A stretch of 64,000 nt of DNA from Lepidodermella squamata (GCA_047495785.1 JBLDXI010000057.1:62001-126000), one strand, 5' to 3'; positions 1 to 12,125 are shown, numbered from the stretch's first letter. The notes: generated from the sequence alone by a model not told the origin. Translations and numbers: made by a program.

Positions 1-492
1 TTACTAAAAATCATCCATACATACATTTCGCCCATCCGCATTCATCGAGTGCATAGCTGCGGTGCAATATATGCCGCAGTACTAGCTATAGTAGAAACGC
101 CGTGGGTAATAATATTCATCAATATATTACGCTACAACTAGAGCTCGCATAGCCATCATCATGGCGCCGATTTTTTATAACGTAATATTCAGAAATACGC
201 TGCTTCTTCACGGAACTATCTTGCGCTAATAAACAATAGTTTCATAGCTATTTCTTGATCGTAAAAAGGCCACCAACCGAGTAGTTCCAGTTTGCAAGCC
301 ATTCAGAACAACAGCGTCAATTTCGGACCAAATTTTTGCCCATATCAGCCTGGATTTGAAGACTCCTCTCAAATATAGTTGTAATCCTTTAATACTATTT
401 AGCTTTGATTAAATCGGCTATTGACGAAAATTACGATTGGCAGGCAGCCAAAAATGGCCGTAATATTTCGCGAATAGACTCATAACATAGCA
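1..492. other. Intergenic, no gene seen
   Basis: No open reading frame with family similarity and no clear repeat was seen. It probably contains the promoter of the first tetraspan gene, but no convincing TATA box lies close to its ATG. Confidence 0.5.
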
Positions 493-1401
493 ATGTCTGA
501 CAACCCACCGCCGTCTTACAATGAGGTTATGGATGCCGTTCCGAAATCGAGGCTACCTAGAATCGACGAGATTCCGAGGAGTGAGGCAGGTGCTGCTAGC
601 CTCCGGGTTCATTTCGTGGCGATGCCTCCAGAGGTCGAAATGCCAGACGGACCGCTGATCGGCGGAACATGCCGAGAAGCCAACTCTGATCTCCTCGAAA
701 GTCACTATTTCGACGCATGTACGAGCTCATTCAACTGCCCTGCCCCACCCTCGACCGCCTACTCGCCTGTACCAGTTGCGAAAACTGAAGGATGTCGAAG
801 GGCGAGACGGCCTGTGTATTACTTCAGGCTTTTCCAAATTGTAAGTTGATTTGAAATTTCCAGTTAAATCCTAACATAAAAGATTGTTTAATCTAGTTGT
901 TAACTGTGGGGAATTTTTGTTTCCTGGTCATCTCTTTCAACATCACCCAGTCACGAATCTGTTCGGATTGGGTTTCGATCGTTTTCGCTGTCATCCTGAT
1001 TGGAGCTATCATCTTTTCTTTCTACCAGTTCTACAATGCATCGCCAATAGTGTACTCCATACCGGTAAAGATCCCCTGAAATTCCTCATTCATTAATTCA
1101 TTTCTTTTTTCAATTTTAAAGGAAAGTATTTTGCTTGTCATCCACTTATCGATGGCTATTTACTACTTTTGGTTGATTGCCTACTACGACTGGATCGTCA
1201 TGTCACTCGATTCTAGCTGCCATTATTTGACAATTTCTATAATGGTAAATTTCTAAAACGATGATTCAAAGAGAATGGCTCAATTTTTCTTTCCAACAGA
1301 CAATGTCTACGCTTGCTTTCAGTTGTTATATAGCCACGGGAACATGCCTTCTATGGCTAATAGATCGGTTCAGGAATCAGCGATCAGCAAACCTTCAATG
1401 A
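493..1401 (+). CDS. PY-motif tetraspan protein, paralogue A (4 exons, 246 aa)
   Basis: Inferred exons are 493-840, 897-1064, 1122-1244 and 1300-1401; every intron is phase 0 and 55-57 bp, and TGA ends the frame. Exon 1 gives a cytosolic-looking N-terminus of 116 residues with PPPSYNEV near residues 5-12 and RLPRIDEI near 21-28. Exon 2 holds two hydrophobic segments (about 117-133 and 139-160), exon 3 one (173-195), exon 4 one (about 214-232) with TGT after it. A PPxY motif binds WW domains such as those of NEDD4-type E3 ligases; a trafficking-adaptor role is inference. I do not recognise a named family. A poly(A) signal AATAAA lies at 1505-1510. First member of a ten-gene plus-strand array. 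Confidence 0.8.
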
Positions 1402-1580
1402 TCAAGATTCAATACAAATCATCCTCTGCCTTAGTAGTTGGAAGTATTTTCCTTATCTTAATCATTTTCCTTCAGTCACTCAGTGACCATTCGGACTCCT
1501 TTCCAATAAAACCTTGATATTGGCTGACGAATCGATGCGATTTATTGCTGCTTTTTAGAGCTTTTAAGACAATTTCTGTT

Positions 1581-2350
1581 ATGGGCGAAGAGCTTCCGCC
1601 GAGTTACAAAGATGTGGTGGACAATTACCCTGAATTCCAGAGTCGATTACCGCCCGTGAACCAAGTGTCAAGCGATAGTGGATCGGGCCTTCTAAGGGTT
1701 CAATACGACCCACCCAGGTACTCGACTTCACCGCAAGGACAAGCTCAGCAGTGGTCAAACTATCCTCGGCTGTTCGTGGCATTACCCACCGTATCTGGAT
1801 TCAACCAAGCTTTAATACTCGATGATCAAGTTAAAAAATTGGCCATCAGACGATTTAGGACTGTTCAATCTGTAAGTTGAGGCTAAACTTGAAACATTTC
1901 CTATAATGAATTCTCTCACAACAGTATTGCATCATGATCTTCTACATTTTCTTCGGCCTCATACTCAATAGCTTAGATTGTTGGAAAAATGACCGAATCG
2001 GATTCGCTTATGGCTTGATCCTTCTATTCAGCTTTTTCTATCATATGATTCAACGTCAGCTAAATTCCACGATCTCCTACTCAGCAATGGTAAATTTAGA
2101 TTCCCATAATTTTTGCGAAAATTCATCGTCAATTGCACAGGATACGGTTTTGCTTGTGATACACACTGGAATGTTTTTTTACTGTTTTGGACTCGTGATC
2201 GAGTATAATTACTCACCGCGGACTTCGGAGAAGTACTGCTACGAAGCAACTGTCTTCGCGTTGGCTCTGTCTATCATGAGTACTATCTGGTACATCCCAA
2301 CAGGAACTAACTGCTTGCGTGTTTTACATAAAATTCATGATAATCTGTGA
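1581..2350 (+). CDS. PY-motif tetraspan protein, paralogue B (3 exons, 221 aa)
   Basis: Exons 1581-1871, 1925-2089 and 2141-2350. The start is the ATG preceding GEELPPSYKDVV; an upstream TTG in the same frame is not used. PPSY lies near residues 5-8 and RLPPVNQV near 21-28. Exon 2 (55 codons) carries two membrane segments. Exons 3 and 4 of paralogue A are fused here, so the last exon carries both remaining segments and ends with a YIPTGT motif, the hallmark of the family's fourth segment. The 51-bp second intron is a multiple of three and free of stops, so the frame would stay open if it were retained. It follows paralogue A by about 180 bp. Confidence 0.8.
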
Positions 2351-2466
2351 AGCTTACATAAAATGATCTCAAACCGGTTCATTATCTAGCTTATTTCTAA
2401 TGAAATTTAGGCTTGATTTATTATGCATTGAACGGATTTTGGGGTTGATCGAAATTGTTCAGTTTG

Positions 2467-3312
2467 ATGGAGGAAGATCCCGACCAGTTGCCTCCGTCAT
2501 ACTCGGAATTCTTATCCGTTCTACCTACTGCTCAAAATCGCCTGCCACGCGTTAACGATGTCTCGAGTGAAGATGGTCCCGGTCAACTCAAAGTTAGCTA
2601 TGATGCATTGAGGCCAGTCTCGTCTCCTTCCTGCAATGCCGAGGAGCCAACAGCTGAGCTGTACGTTCTCGACGAATGGGAGCCAAATCTCGTCATCGTG
2701 TCTTCCGGTTCTGATGATTTCGAAGAAATGGCTCGGCTTGAAAAAGCTCGGAAGATGCGAATAATCAGATACCGCAACACGCAAGCGGTAAGAAATTTGA
2801 TGAAATTGTAAATTTTTTCAAATTTTTAAATTTTATAGCTATTTTCTATTGCAAATTTTGTTGTTTTCCTGTGCATTCTTCAAATGATCGGCTGTTGGCG
2901 GGTGAACAAAATCGGCAATGCCTACGGATTTGTGGTTGTCTTTTGCTTCTTCTACCACATGTTTCAGCGTCAACTCGGTTGTGAAATTGTCTATTCAGTT
3001 GTTGTAAGCATGATTTATATCCTGTTCAACCTCATTTTTAAGAGACATGCTGTGTTCTAAGGATACTCTTTTAATGATGGTCCACTGCTCCATGGCTGGC
3101 TTCTGTCTCAATCAAATCTACAATTCAGACTCAGCAAAAGCTACCGGTTGCTTGGAAGCAACAATTACTGCTACAGTTAGTAAATTCCTCAATTTCAGGA
3201 TATGAATGATTCATTGATCTGATAGGTACTAGCTTTGGTCAACGCAGCCGTATTTATCCCGACTGGAACCCGATGCTTACCATTTATCCACACGCTCCAT
3301 GACAATCTCTAA
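2467..3312 (+). CDS. PY-motif tetraspan protein, paralogue C (4 exons, 228 aa)
   Basis: Exons 2467-2787, 2839-3003, 3062-3175 and 3226-3312, all phase 0. PPSYSEF lies near residues 9-15 and RLPRVNDVSS near 24-33. Membrane segments are at about 108-125, 134-153, 163-180 and 201-215, and exon 4 contains FIPTGTRC. The third intron begins with GTTAGT, a donor variant also used in paralogues D and M. Exon 2 is 55 codons as in B and D, which groups A-D as one subfamily distinct from E-J (59-codon exon 2). Confidence 0.8.
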
Positions 3313-3415
3313 AATCTCATGAATCTAAAACCGTTTTATTTTCTGCAATGATACTCGATGAGCAATACAAAATCAATATTTATTTGCTTAATGATTTTAG
3401 GAATTGATAAAACGA

Positions 3416-4083
3416 ATGAGTAACGAACAAGTCCCCAGTTATGAAGCAGTCATCTCTGGGGATCATAATGACGCAACAAGAGCCCGCGCTTGTGATCGAG
3501 GGCTTAAATCGCTTTCCGACGATCAATCTAAACGCTTTCGGCTGACCCAAGCGGTTAGACTTGAAATCATTCCGAAATTCACTACAAACTTACATGTTTT
3601 GCAGGCCTTCTCTATGTTCAACATGTTTCTATTTGTCTTCGTCATAAATATGTGGGACTGTTGGCGCCGGCGAAAACTTGCGATCGCCTACAATCTACTG
3701 CTTGTCGTGTGCTGTTGTTACAACATGTTTCAATGGAAATGGAACTGCAAGCTATCCTTCTCCTATATGGTACGAATCGCCTCCTTTTTGGACCTGGTTT
3801 AATTTGCTTATTGATTAGGACACATTTCTGCTACTCGCCCATGGTGCTATGAACGTTTGCTGCCAATATTTGACTTATTGTTTCTTAATAACTACGAAGA
3901 CAAGCCTTTCGGACGGATGCCTTGAAGCTAGCCTAGCGGCTCTGGTAATTTTGACCTCAAAATGATTGTTGCTAATTAGTAATGCCTTGGTAATAGGTGC
4001 TATCTGCGTTACATTCTTTGCTGTACCTTCCAACTGGAACGAAATGGACTCCTTTCCCGAAATTACTCCACCAAATTGTGTGA
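3416..4083 (+). CDS. PY-motif tetraspan protein, paralogue D, short N-terminus (4 exons, 171 aa)
   Basis: Exons 3416-3553, 3605-3769, 3819-3944 and 3997-4083. Exon 1 is only 46 codons: VPSYEAV near residues 6-12 keeps the PSY core but lacks the first proline of PPxY, and the RLP motif is missing. Exons 2-4 match C closely in length and topology, including the 55-codon exon 2 and YLPTGTKW in exon 4. The first intron uses a GTTAGA donor. Shortening of the cytosolic tail and loss of a full PPxY may have removed WW-domain binding, or the gene may be decaying, although all exons are open. Confidence 0.72.
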
Positions 4084-4523
4084 TCCCAATATGTTCTTTC
4101 ATGACTCATTACAACTAAACTTGAAAGCAATAAAATCGTATTTTTTAGCCTTCAGAGTGGAATATACCTCTGCGCCGTGTTTGTCCGCGATAAATAGCGG
4201 GCATGTTGTACTTGGCCGTATCAAATCGGTAATATTTTGACCCAGCGGCGTATCATCGTCGAGTGGTAATTTGTAATTTCTATGTAGAAGCGGCTAGTAG
4301 GTGGTAAACAGGAAGCGGCCCTCTAAGTATTTGCTGGCTTGCTACTCTCTTGGTTTACAATGTGCTATTTGAGGGGCTATTGTCCACACAGAGGAGGATA
4401 CGTGAAGATGCCGCCGAGTGTAAACACATCCATTAGCGCACCTGTATCATCGTCTAATAATACCTACCCTTCGCAGCTTGTTATTCCGATTTTACCTGGT
4501 ATATAGTTGAGAAATAGCCTGCA
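4084..4523. other. Intergenic between tetraspan paralogues D and E
   Basis: No coding potential was recognised. An AATAAA-like signal follows gene D near 4128. Nothing else stands out. Confidence 0.4.
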
Positions 4524-5269
4524 ATGGCTGAGGAAGCTACGATAAAGCCGATCGTGATCGACGAGCCGGCTCCGTCGAACACCGGGGCCGTCAGCCTGAT
4601 TCCGAATGAAAACATCGAAGTTTACAGCGAGGAAAATAGCGCTAAGAAAAAGCTCAACATCAAATACAAAATTTACTCGGGCATGATGCTTCGATACAGA
4701 ATCTGCATTTTGGTAAGCCTCATTTCTGTATTGACGACCCTAACTGGTTGTTTCATAAGGCTATAAATGTTACCATCATTGGATTGATTGGAGCAAGACT
4801 AGGTCTTCAATTGTTGGGTTATTGCGATTTCTACTTCGAAATCCCGCCTCGGATCGCTGGCTGTATACTGGCCATATTAGTGGGTATCGCAGTTTGGAAC
4901 GTGACGCGAGGCGACCCATTCACATATTCAGCAGTTGTAAGTTATTTGTTAGATACATTGCTGTACTCTATCTATTTTTGGGGTGAAGGATACGGTTTCT
5001 ATCGCGTGCCTTTTGGTCATCGCTGTTCCGGCTTGCTATTGGCCGTACTTCGACCAGGCAACTTGCAAGAAGGAAAAATGCTTCTACCTCGTTCCAACGA
5101 TCACGGTATTTTCAATTTGAGAAACAGTTTGAATATTTAGTGTTTGTTTCCTATTCAGATTATCTCACTCATGGCCGCATTCTGGCATCTGCCACATGGA
5201 ACGTGTATCATGCCGCTACTTCGACGTTCGTGCGTTAGGAAGACAGCTGACTCAGGGAACAGTGCATAA
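4524..5269 (+). CDS. Tetraspan protein, paralogue E, no PPxY (4 exons, 197 aa)
   Basis: Exons 4524-4712, 4760-4936, 4989-5105 and 5159-5269, all phase 0. The 63-residue N-terminus is acidic then lysine-rich and has no PPxY or RLP motif. Exon 2 is 59 codons with two hydrophobic segments. Exon 3 begins with DTV (the family's exon 3 usually starts with D or E) and exon 4 contains HLPHGTC, a variant of the P-x-G motif. Poly(A) signal AATAAA at 5312-5317. Exon structure places it in the array family, but loss of the N-terminal motifs suggests a different cytosolic partner. Confidence 0.75.
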
Positions 5270-5643
5270 TTTTGAAACGCATGAACAATCAGAGCGCATT
5301 CGTAAAATTCTAATAAAACACCAAGCATATATTTTATCGGTTTCGTCGATTCTTTCTTCTTTCGATTTATCATTTATCAACCTTGTGCGATTTAATGCTT
5401 CTCGCAAATGTACTGCGATATACAAAAATATAGGCTATAAATATATTATTTCAGCACGATCCATTCACAGTATAGTTATTATTACGAAAGTGCACAGCCT
5501 AATATTCGATATATGCTATAGTAATATTACGAATACTACACACTCGTAGTATGCGGCATGTAAATGCATGCAGATGAAGGCTTTTATGCATCTGAAAGCT
5601 GACTAGAAACATTGTTGATTCACAGTGATATCAGTATGCTATC

Positions 5644-6518
5644 ATGACTGAATCGCCGCCTTCTTACCGAGAAGTGTTACTGGCGATCCCGGACACTGAC
5701 CAGAGGCGCCTGCCCGAGGTTAATCCAGTAGGTCATCATCAGCCGCAAATTCAGCGCGATAATGGCGTCTACATCGCCCATTCGAGGCCAGGGCCACTCA
5801 ATTTAGGCTTCCAGCCGGTCCATGACAACACGCAGCCGCCTGTTTCTTCAGATAATTTACCAGAAATTATTGCAGCTAGGAAAACATGTCATCAGTACAG
5901 AGTTGTTCTTCTGGTGAGTTAACCTCTCCCTTGTGGTGAATTTAATATTTTTTTGCTCATCGATTTAGGTCGCACATTTTATGACAATTAGTTTGTCATC
6001 AACGATATCCCTATTCGGACTTACCGGATTTTGTTACCACCCTCTTGCCTTCTTGCTGCTGGCTTGCGCTCTATTACTAGCACTGGTCCTCATCTACTCC
6101 TTCTTTCAGATTCGCACAATGGACTCCTCGTTATTTTACATCCAGGTAAAAATATCGAAAGAATCATTCTTCATAAAAGCTTAACGTGTCCAATTCTAAC
6201 ACAGGACAGTATTACTCTTTTAATTCTCGTTTTGATATTCATAATATGCTCGTCTTTTGTGGCTCTTGAAGCATACAAATCTGGATTCTGCAGATATTTT
6301 CTCGTGGCAACAATTGTAAGTAGAAATATAGGCACTTCAGCTCGTTTACTCCTGTAATCATGTAGATGACGGCTTTAATCACCGCCGCTATGCACGTGGT
6401 GACGGGAACCTATCTTATATCTTGCATTCGGCAAAGGATGGTTGGCAACGTTGGACCCAGGCTGCGGGTGATACGAGAGATGAGAATGGCTGACAGATTT
6501 CTCCACGAACCGCGATGA
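5644..6518 (+). CDS. PY-motif tetraspan protein, paralogue F (4 exons, 236 aa)
   Basis: Exons 5644-5913, 5969-6145, 6205-6315 and 6366-6518. ESPPSYREVLL lies at the N-terminus and RLPEVNPV near residues 23-30. Membrane segments are about 91-107, 115-138, 150-169 and 187-203; exon 4 has VTGTYLI and then a basic tail. The first exon is nearly identical to that of paralogue G (10111), and about 300 bp of upstream DNA is also shared. A TATAAATA sequence lies at 5436-5443 about 200 bp upstream; the G copy is altered there, so its use is doubtful. Confidence 0.82.
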
Positions 6519-7351
6519 CCCGTGGCAGGGAGACCCAAGACAAAACTCATGTCATCCAAGTGACACACTAAGGGACACATCTAAACTTCGGTAATTAAAA
6601 GCCAATTTATATACCGATGATACTTTCCATGTATGCAACGCTTTATTCTTCAATCTCGCTCCTCAACAATTGAAAATGTTGCTAAATTCACTGCCTCACG
6701 CGACAGTTTCAAAAACAGCAAAAACAAATAAAAAACCCCGCTCATTGGTTGGGACAGAGCACCGAGCCTCATTAATTCCTGACTATCTTGGCACTGTCAG
6801 ACGATGCTCTTTGCTGTCAAGGAAGCTAATATTCGTCTTAGCTTTGGATGAGGCAGATTACTCTTCGAAACGATTAATATTGTGCGATGGTTTAATGACT
6901 TCACCCATCTCGGAGGTGATACTCCACTAAATCGCTCATAAAATTTCTAATGAGTATGACTGATGAAAATACTCTGTTATTTACTTGTGCTTTCTCCTGA
7001 ATAGTGAAATAAAATGGACTTGAATCTCTCGAAATATGTCTATTACTATACTACAAAAATTCACTGAAGAAATGAGACCAAATAATGAAAAAGTGAAGAA
7101 CGGTTTGGCTTAAATTTTTCGATTTCATTTGACGCAATGTGCACGAATAATAGATTGAAGAAATGTACCCAAATGAAGCTAATTAAAAAATACGACAATG
7201 TGGCTTTATTTGATGACTTACACGTTGCGATTAGCTATATGCCTTAGCAGTTTTTTCAAATATGAATCGATACATTACCCATTTGAGATCACGAAAAAAT
7301 GAAAATGACCGGATTTTTGAGCGTGCATCCGATGCTTTGCTCATTGCTTAA
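6519..7351. repeat. 3' flank of tetraspan F, duplicated downstream of G
   Basis: Non-coding, but segments recur elsewhere in the window. About 6918-7030 resembles 9655-9720 and 10935-11050, and 7055-7350 resembles 11690-11990. These matches define a duplicated unit carrying one F/G gene and the DNA after it. The small open frames here have no family match. Confidence 0.6.
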
Positions 7352-8310
7352 CGCAGTAATTATAGTATCTCTACATGCATATGAAGCTAAGCCTCCTTGA
7401 ATCGGTTCTACACAATTTTTTAAAACGTTTAGCTGCATATGGGGTTTGTGGATTCGGAGCCTTCGGAGCCTTCGGAGCCACGAAGTTTGTGGATCGCAGA
7501 ACGGCAATAATGATGGCAAATGGATTGGTTTTCAGCCATTTGAACTACGGCGACATCACATTAGGCCAGGCAGCACCGACAAATCTGGCTAAACTTCAAT
7601 CGACACAAGACCGAGCCGTGCGTGCCATTTGCGGGGCGCATCCCTTGGCCGACCCTGAATCGTTGAGACGCCGTCTTGGTTGGGTCGACGTCAATCAAAA
7701 ACACTCCATTCACCTTGCTACTTTGATTTGGAGCTGCTTACACCATCAAGCACCAGTAGCGATGCAAACATTGTTCCGGCTAAACGAAACCAGTTCCTAC
7801 GATGTTCGCCGATCTGAACCAATGTTCAAACCAACTTTCAAAAAGTAACGCGGCACGCTAAGCTGGAGCTATCGCGGGCCGGACTGGTGGAACGTACTGC
7901 CGACCGAAGCTCATCGAGCAGCATCGGCCAAGGAATGCCGCGAAGCTGTGTACAATCATTGTTACTCTACCAATGCTGGGAAATTAAAGTTAATAAAAAT
8001 TAGCGAAGGCCTTGTTCTGGCTATGCTTGAGATGAGATATAAAATGCAATTTGTGATTTTATTTTTATATTTAATGTTTGATGTGCTGATTTTTACTGCG
8101 CTGCGATTTTGTTGTTATGTTGTTTGTTGAGTTTGACATTATCAAACATCAAACTGATCTATAACTTTGTTTCTCTCCTACTACACCTTTCCTGTCCTAA
8201 ATCTGAATTTGTCCTGCAATTATATGTTGTTTTCCTTAAAATTGTCAAGCTGCCCACTCTTGGGCGTATGAGCTTCAAAATAAATAAATAAAATAAATAA
8301 ATAAATATAA
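7352..8310 (+). mobile_element. 5'-truncated LINE (CR1/Jockey-like), ORF2 C-terminal remnant
   Basis: The frame from about 7430 encodes a typical end of a non-LTR reverse transcriptase: the VFSHLNYG motif, then NLAKLQSTQDRAVRAI, then RRRLGWVDV and MFKPTF. A TAA at 7846-7848 interrupts the frame, which continues in phase with SWSYRGPDWWNVLP, the usual LINE tail motif. The element ends in an AATAAA-type tandem tail at about 8276-8310. It is 5'-truncated and dead. The paralogous position after gene G lacks it, so it inserted after the F/G duplication, or was lost from the other copy. Confidence 0.75.
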
Positions 8311-8995
8311 AATGACGGATTACAAGCTGCTTCTCAACAAATTCAACATGGTATCGCTGGAAAACAGGCGTTGTCAACGTGACTTATCTCTTATGTTCAA
8401 ACTATATAGAAGCTTCATTGATGCTGAATTCGAGACGTTTTTTAAAAGATCCTTTGGCAGATCCGGCTCCGCTTCGGCATCGACTTGGATGGCTTACTGT
8501 CAACCAGAAACATGCGGTACACCTATGCACATTCATATGGAAGAGCTCCACGTGATGGCGCCGGACGACTTCAAGTCGATGTTCAAGCTGAACGATCGCA
8601 GCCATGGCTTTAACTGTCGCAATTTCGAGCCAATGCTCAGACCAACCTTCACTACCGAGCGTGGCCAACTGAGTCTGTCTTACAGAGGCCCACATTTGTC
8701 GTTCACGACGCGCAGTCTGCAAAGGCGTGCCGCGGAGCTGCCTACGCACATGTTTACGCCAGGAAAGCCACACAACCATAGTCAATATATATATTTTGTA
8801 TTTTTGCTCAATTTGTTGTGTCTGATTCTGTTGTTTGTTGTTGGATTTTCTACAATCTACTTTCGAATATTTAATGTCATCTGATTTGTCCTATACCTCT
8901 GCACCCTGTCGTACAATTATATGTTTCTCTTTCATTCAACTTGCTAAGCTGCCCTCTTCTGTGCGATATGGCTTCTAAATAAATAAATAATAAAT
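8311..8995 (+). mobile_element. Second 5'-truncated LINE 3' end
   Basis: The open frame 8312-8884 contains SLENRRCQRDLSLMFKLYRS and later FEPMLRPTF and LSYRGPH, matching in order the C-terminal landmarks of the preceding LINE remnant but diverged and partly frame-disturbed. The 3' untranslated part (about 8800-8995) is alignable with 8090-8290 and again ends in an AATAAATAAATAA-type tail. It is a separate copy of the same LINE family, directly downstream of the first. Confidence 0.68.
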
Positions 8996-9217
8996 TATCT
9001 TTACCTATGTGCCATCGTGACTGCCATAAATTTTCCTTCAATCGCCGATTTATTAATTGGTGGAATAGCCTACCATATGATGTTGTTGCTGGTTCAATTT
9101 ATAATTTCAAGAAATACGTTGCTAGCTTGGATAGAACAAAATTCTTAATTTCTACAGTGAGACGCCTTTAATTGCTACCGATCGTTAGATCAATTGCAAG
9201 TCGAATTAAAATAAGGC
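8996..9217 (+). mobile_element. Third LINE 3'-end relic
   Basis: A short translated stretch reads FSFNRRFINWWNSLPYD followed by VVAGSIYNFKKYVAS, the end signature of CR1/Jockey-type reverse transcriptases (WN-x-LP then VV-x-A-x5-FK). It lies directly after the tail of the previous LINE, giving three consecutive 3' ends. Confidence 0.55.
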
Positions 9218-10110
9218 AAGGACAAGAGGGTAGAGTTATTATGGTGAATAGGCAGTGGCTGGACTTTTTGTCTGCAAAGTCTGCTTACAAAACAATTGAT
9301 ATACCTTAATTATGATACATGAGTGCCTGCGCCTGATGACAGATTTTCCTCCTTCTTACATCTTGACATCTTGAGCATCTGCTTCGAGACCAGCGAAATG
9401 TTCAGATTTACGAATTCTCTGATTCCCGCTCATTGATTGAATCAAAAGCACTTGAGCCTCAACAATTTCTGGCTTCTGGCTTCAGCTTGGCGTTGCTCCT
9501 TGCTGTCAAAGAGCAAAGAGCTCAAATGCGTCTTGTCTTCCGTATGAGACAGATTATTTTGGACAAAGCAATGTAAAAAAACGCGGAGATGATAAAATTG
9601 GAAGCGATTAATAATGTGCTATGGGAACCAAAAAATGACCCATTCACATCTCTGTTCGGCGATAGCCCACTGAAATGCTCAGACGATTTCTAATGAGTAT
9701 AATTGATGAAAATGCTCTGCGACGGCACAGGCAACAGCGGATAATTTTAAAACGGATGAAAAATACAAGGATTCGTAAAATTCGAATAACACACCGATTT
9801 CAACTTGATAGTTTTCATCGGTTCCGTCGTCGAATAATCAACTTCGCGCGATTTAAAGCTTCTCGCAAATGAACTGCAATATTATACACAAATATATAGG
9901 TAATGAATATATTATTTCAGCACGATCCATTCATAGTATAGTTATTACGAAAGTGCACAGCCATATATTCGATATATACGCTGTAGTAATATTACAAATA
10001 CTACACACTCGTAGTATGCAGCATGTAAATGCATGCAGATGAAGGCTTTTCTGCCTCTGAAAGCTGCCCATACAAATATCGTTGCTTCACACTGATATCA
10101 ATGTGCTATC
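9218..10110 (+). pseudogene. Degenerate tetraspan copy (H-like) and duplicated flank
   Basis: About 9218-9350 aligns with 11998-12126, the region just before paralogue H. At 9345-9375 an ATG starts MTDFPPSYI, the same beginning as paralogue H, but the frame closes after a few codons and no further exons can be recovered. The rest (about 9440-9770) resembles 6750-7000. From about 9770 to 10110 it matches the 5' flank of paralogue F. The second gene of the F unit therefore looks dead while its counterpart H is intact. Confidence 0.6.
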
Positions 10111-10946
10111 ATGACTGAATCGCCGCCTTCTTACCGAGAAGTGTTATTGGCGATCCCGGATACTGACCAGAGGCGCCTGCCCGAGGTTAACCCTACACCT
10201 CATCATCAACCGCAAATTCACCACGATAATGACGTCTACATTGTCCATTCGACTTCAGGGCCGCTGAATTTAGGCTTCCAACCCGTCCATGACAACTCGC
10301 AGCCGCCTGTATCCCCGGATCATTTACCAGAAATGATAGCAGCTAGGAGAAAATGCCATCAGTACAGGGTCATGCTTCTGGTGAGTTGAACTCTCCCTCT
10401 GTGGTGAACTGTGAACTTAACATTTTGCTGATCAATTTAGGTCGCCCATTTTATGACAGTCGGTTTGGCATTAACGGTATCCATATTCGGAGCTTTAGGG
10501 TTTTGTTTCCACCCTCTTGTCTTCTTGCTGATGGCTTGCGCTCTATTACTAGCACTGGTCCTCATCTACTCCTTCTTTCAGATTCGCATAATGGATACCT
10601 CGTTATTCTACATTCAGGTTTGAATTTTGGCAGAATCATCATCTCATCAAATTTAACCTTAACAGGACAGTATTACCCTCGTAATGCTGGTTGTGATATT
10701 CCTAATATGCTCGTCTTTCGTGGCTCTTGAGGCCTACAAATCAGGACTCTGCAGATATTTGCTCATCGCAACGATTGTAAGTAGAAGTAGCTACTTCGGC
10801 TCGTTTCTTGTTAACCCTGTTGTTTCTAGACGGCGGCTTTCATCACCGCGGCTATGCACTTGGTGACTGGAACTTGTCTAATATCTAGCATACGACAAAG
10901 GATGGTTGGTAACGTTCGAGCCAGACTGCGGGTGATACCCCATTAA
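10111..10946 (+). CDS. PY-motif tetraspan protein, paralogue G (4 exons, 224 aa)
   Basis: Exons 10111-10380, 10441-10617, 10666-10776 and 10830-10946. It is the close duplicate of F: the first 30 residues are identical and exons 1-3 have the same lengths (90, 59, 37 codons). PPSYREV and RLPEVNP are conserved. It ends 14 residues... before F's end, after RLRVIPH, because an earlier TAA is used. Four hydrophobic segments occur as in F. Confidence 0.82.
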
Positions 10947-11065
10947 AACGCTGCGACAGTTTCTCATGAGTACAACTGATAAAAATTCTTTATAACTTGC
11001 TTGGGCTTTCAATTGAAAAATGAAATAAATTCAACTTGAATCTCTCCAAATTTGTGTACCTTATT

Positions 11066-11680
11066 TACCGTATTTCTCGAAAATATACGACACACCTGTA
11101 TATATCCCCGCTCCCTAATACAACCCGACGAAAAAATCGTTTGTTCATATTTAACCCAGGCCTCGAAATTGTACCACAGCTATTTTAATTTGGGCGAAGC
11201 ATGCGTTGGAACAAAAGAAAAGCCTTATTAATGACGCATTATCGTAATCAGTGATTAGCTATCGCGTAAGCAGCTTCGCAACGTCTGATCTTGGCACCAT
11301 TCATAAGCCAGCAGAAAATGCCCATTCAGCATTCACTAGCTGAGACACAGAGTTTTATTTTAACATTTTCATATCCTTCTTAATCGTTTTAACCTTCTGG
11401 AATCGATGATGGCTGGCTCTCCTGATCGTCTTCAAGATTCCGTCCAGGTGTCCGAAGAAGACAAGCGAAAGCGGCACCGCAAGTATTCCCTCGCATTTTC
11501 ACTGAATCGACAAATAAAACAATCTAAAAACGTCGTCTTAATACGAATTGCTCGCGGCTTTTTGTGATGATTCGCAATTAAACAGCACACCCGTATATAT
11601 CCCCACTCCCTAATACAACCCGAATCAAAAATCATTTGTTCATAAATATAGCCCGCGGTAAATTTTCGAGAAATACGGTA
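11066..11680. mobile_element. Non-autonomous pogo/Tigger-like element with TA flanks
   Basis: The ends are inverted repeats: TA-CCGTATTTCTCGAAAAT on the left and its complement ATTTTCGAGAAATACGG-TA on the right, flanked by TA. A second internal pair, the CCC-rich stretch with TAATACAACCCG, occurs near both ends (about 11100-11128 and 11590-11622). No transposase frame is visible, so it is non-autonomous. The paralogous DNA after gene F (about 7030-7060) lacks the element, giving an empty site. Assignment to the pogo/Tigger group rests on the CCGTATTT-CTCGA-type terminus and TA flanks and is tentative. Confidence 0.6.
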
Positions 11681-12125
11681 ACTACAAAATTCACTGATGA
11701 AATGATATCAAATAAGCGATGATCATTTTTTCGATTTTATTTAGCACAAAATCTCAGATGAAGACATGTACCCGGAGGAAGCTCATGAAAAATACGATAG
11801 TGTGGCTTAATTTGATTACTTTCGCGTTGCGATGGCCATCCCCTATCAGTTTTTCAATTATGAATCGATAATTTGTTAAAAAGCATTACTTACACGTGAA
11901 AAAAGAAAGTGACCGAACGCCGTATTTTTGAGCGTACATCCGATGCCTTGCTCATAGCATGCATTGCTTGCTGTAGTAATCCTACTTCAAGCCATGGTAA
12001 GGACAAGAGGGTAGAGCCGCTCTGATGGTCAATAGACAGAGGCTGAGCTTTTTGTCTGGAAAATCTGCTTACATAACAATGGCTTGGGATTGATACCTTA
12101 ATTATGATACATCAGTGCGTGCCTA

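Noticed and set aside
6670-6930. 86-codon plus-strand frame downstream of gene F
   Set aside because: It lies in the duplicated non-coding flank and its paralogous stretch near 9440-9660 is not open in the same way.
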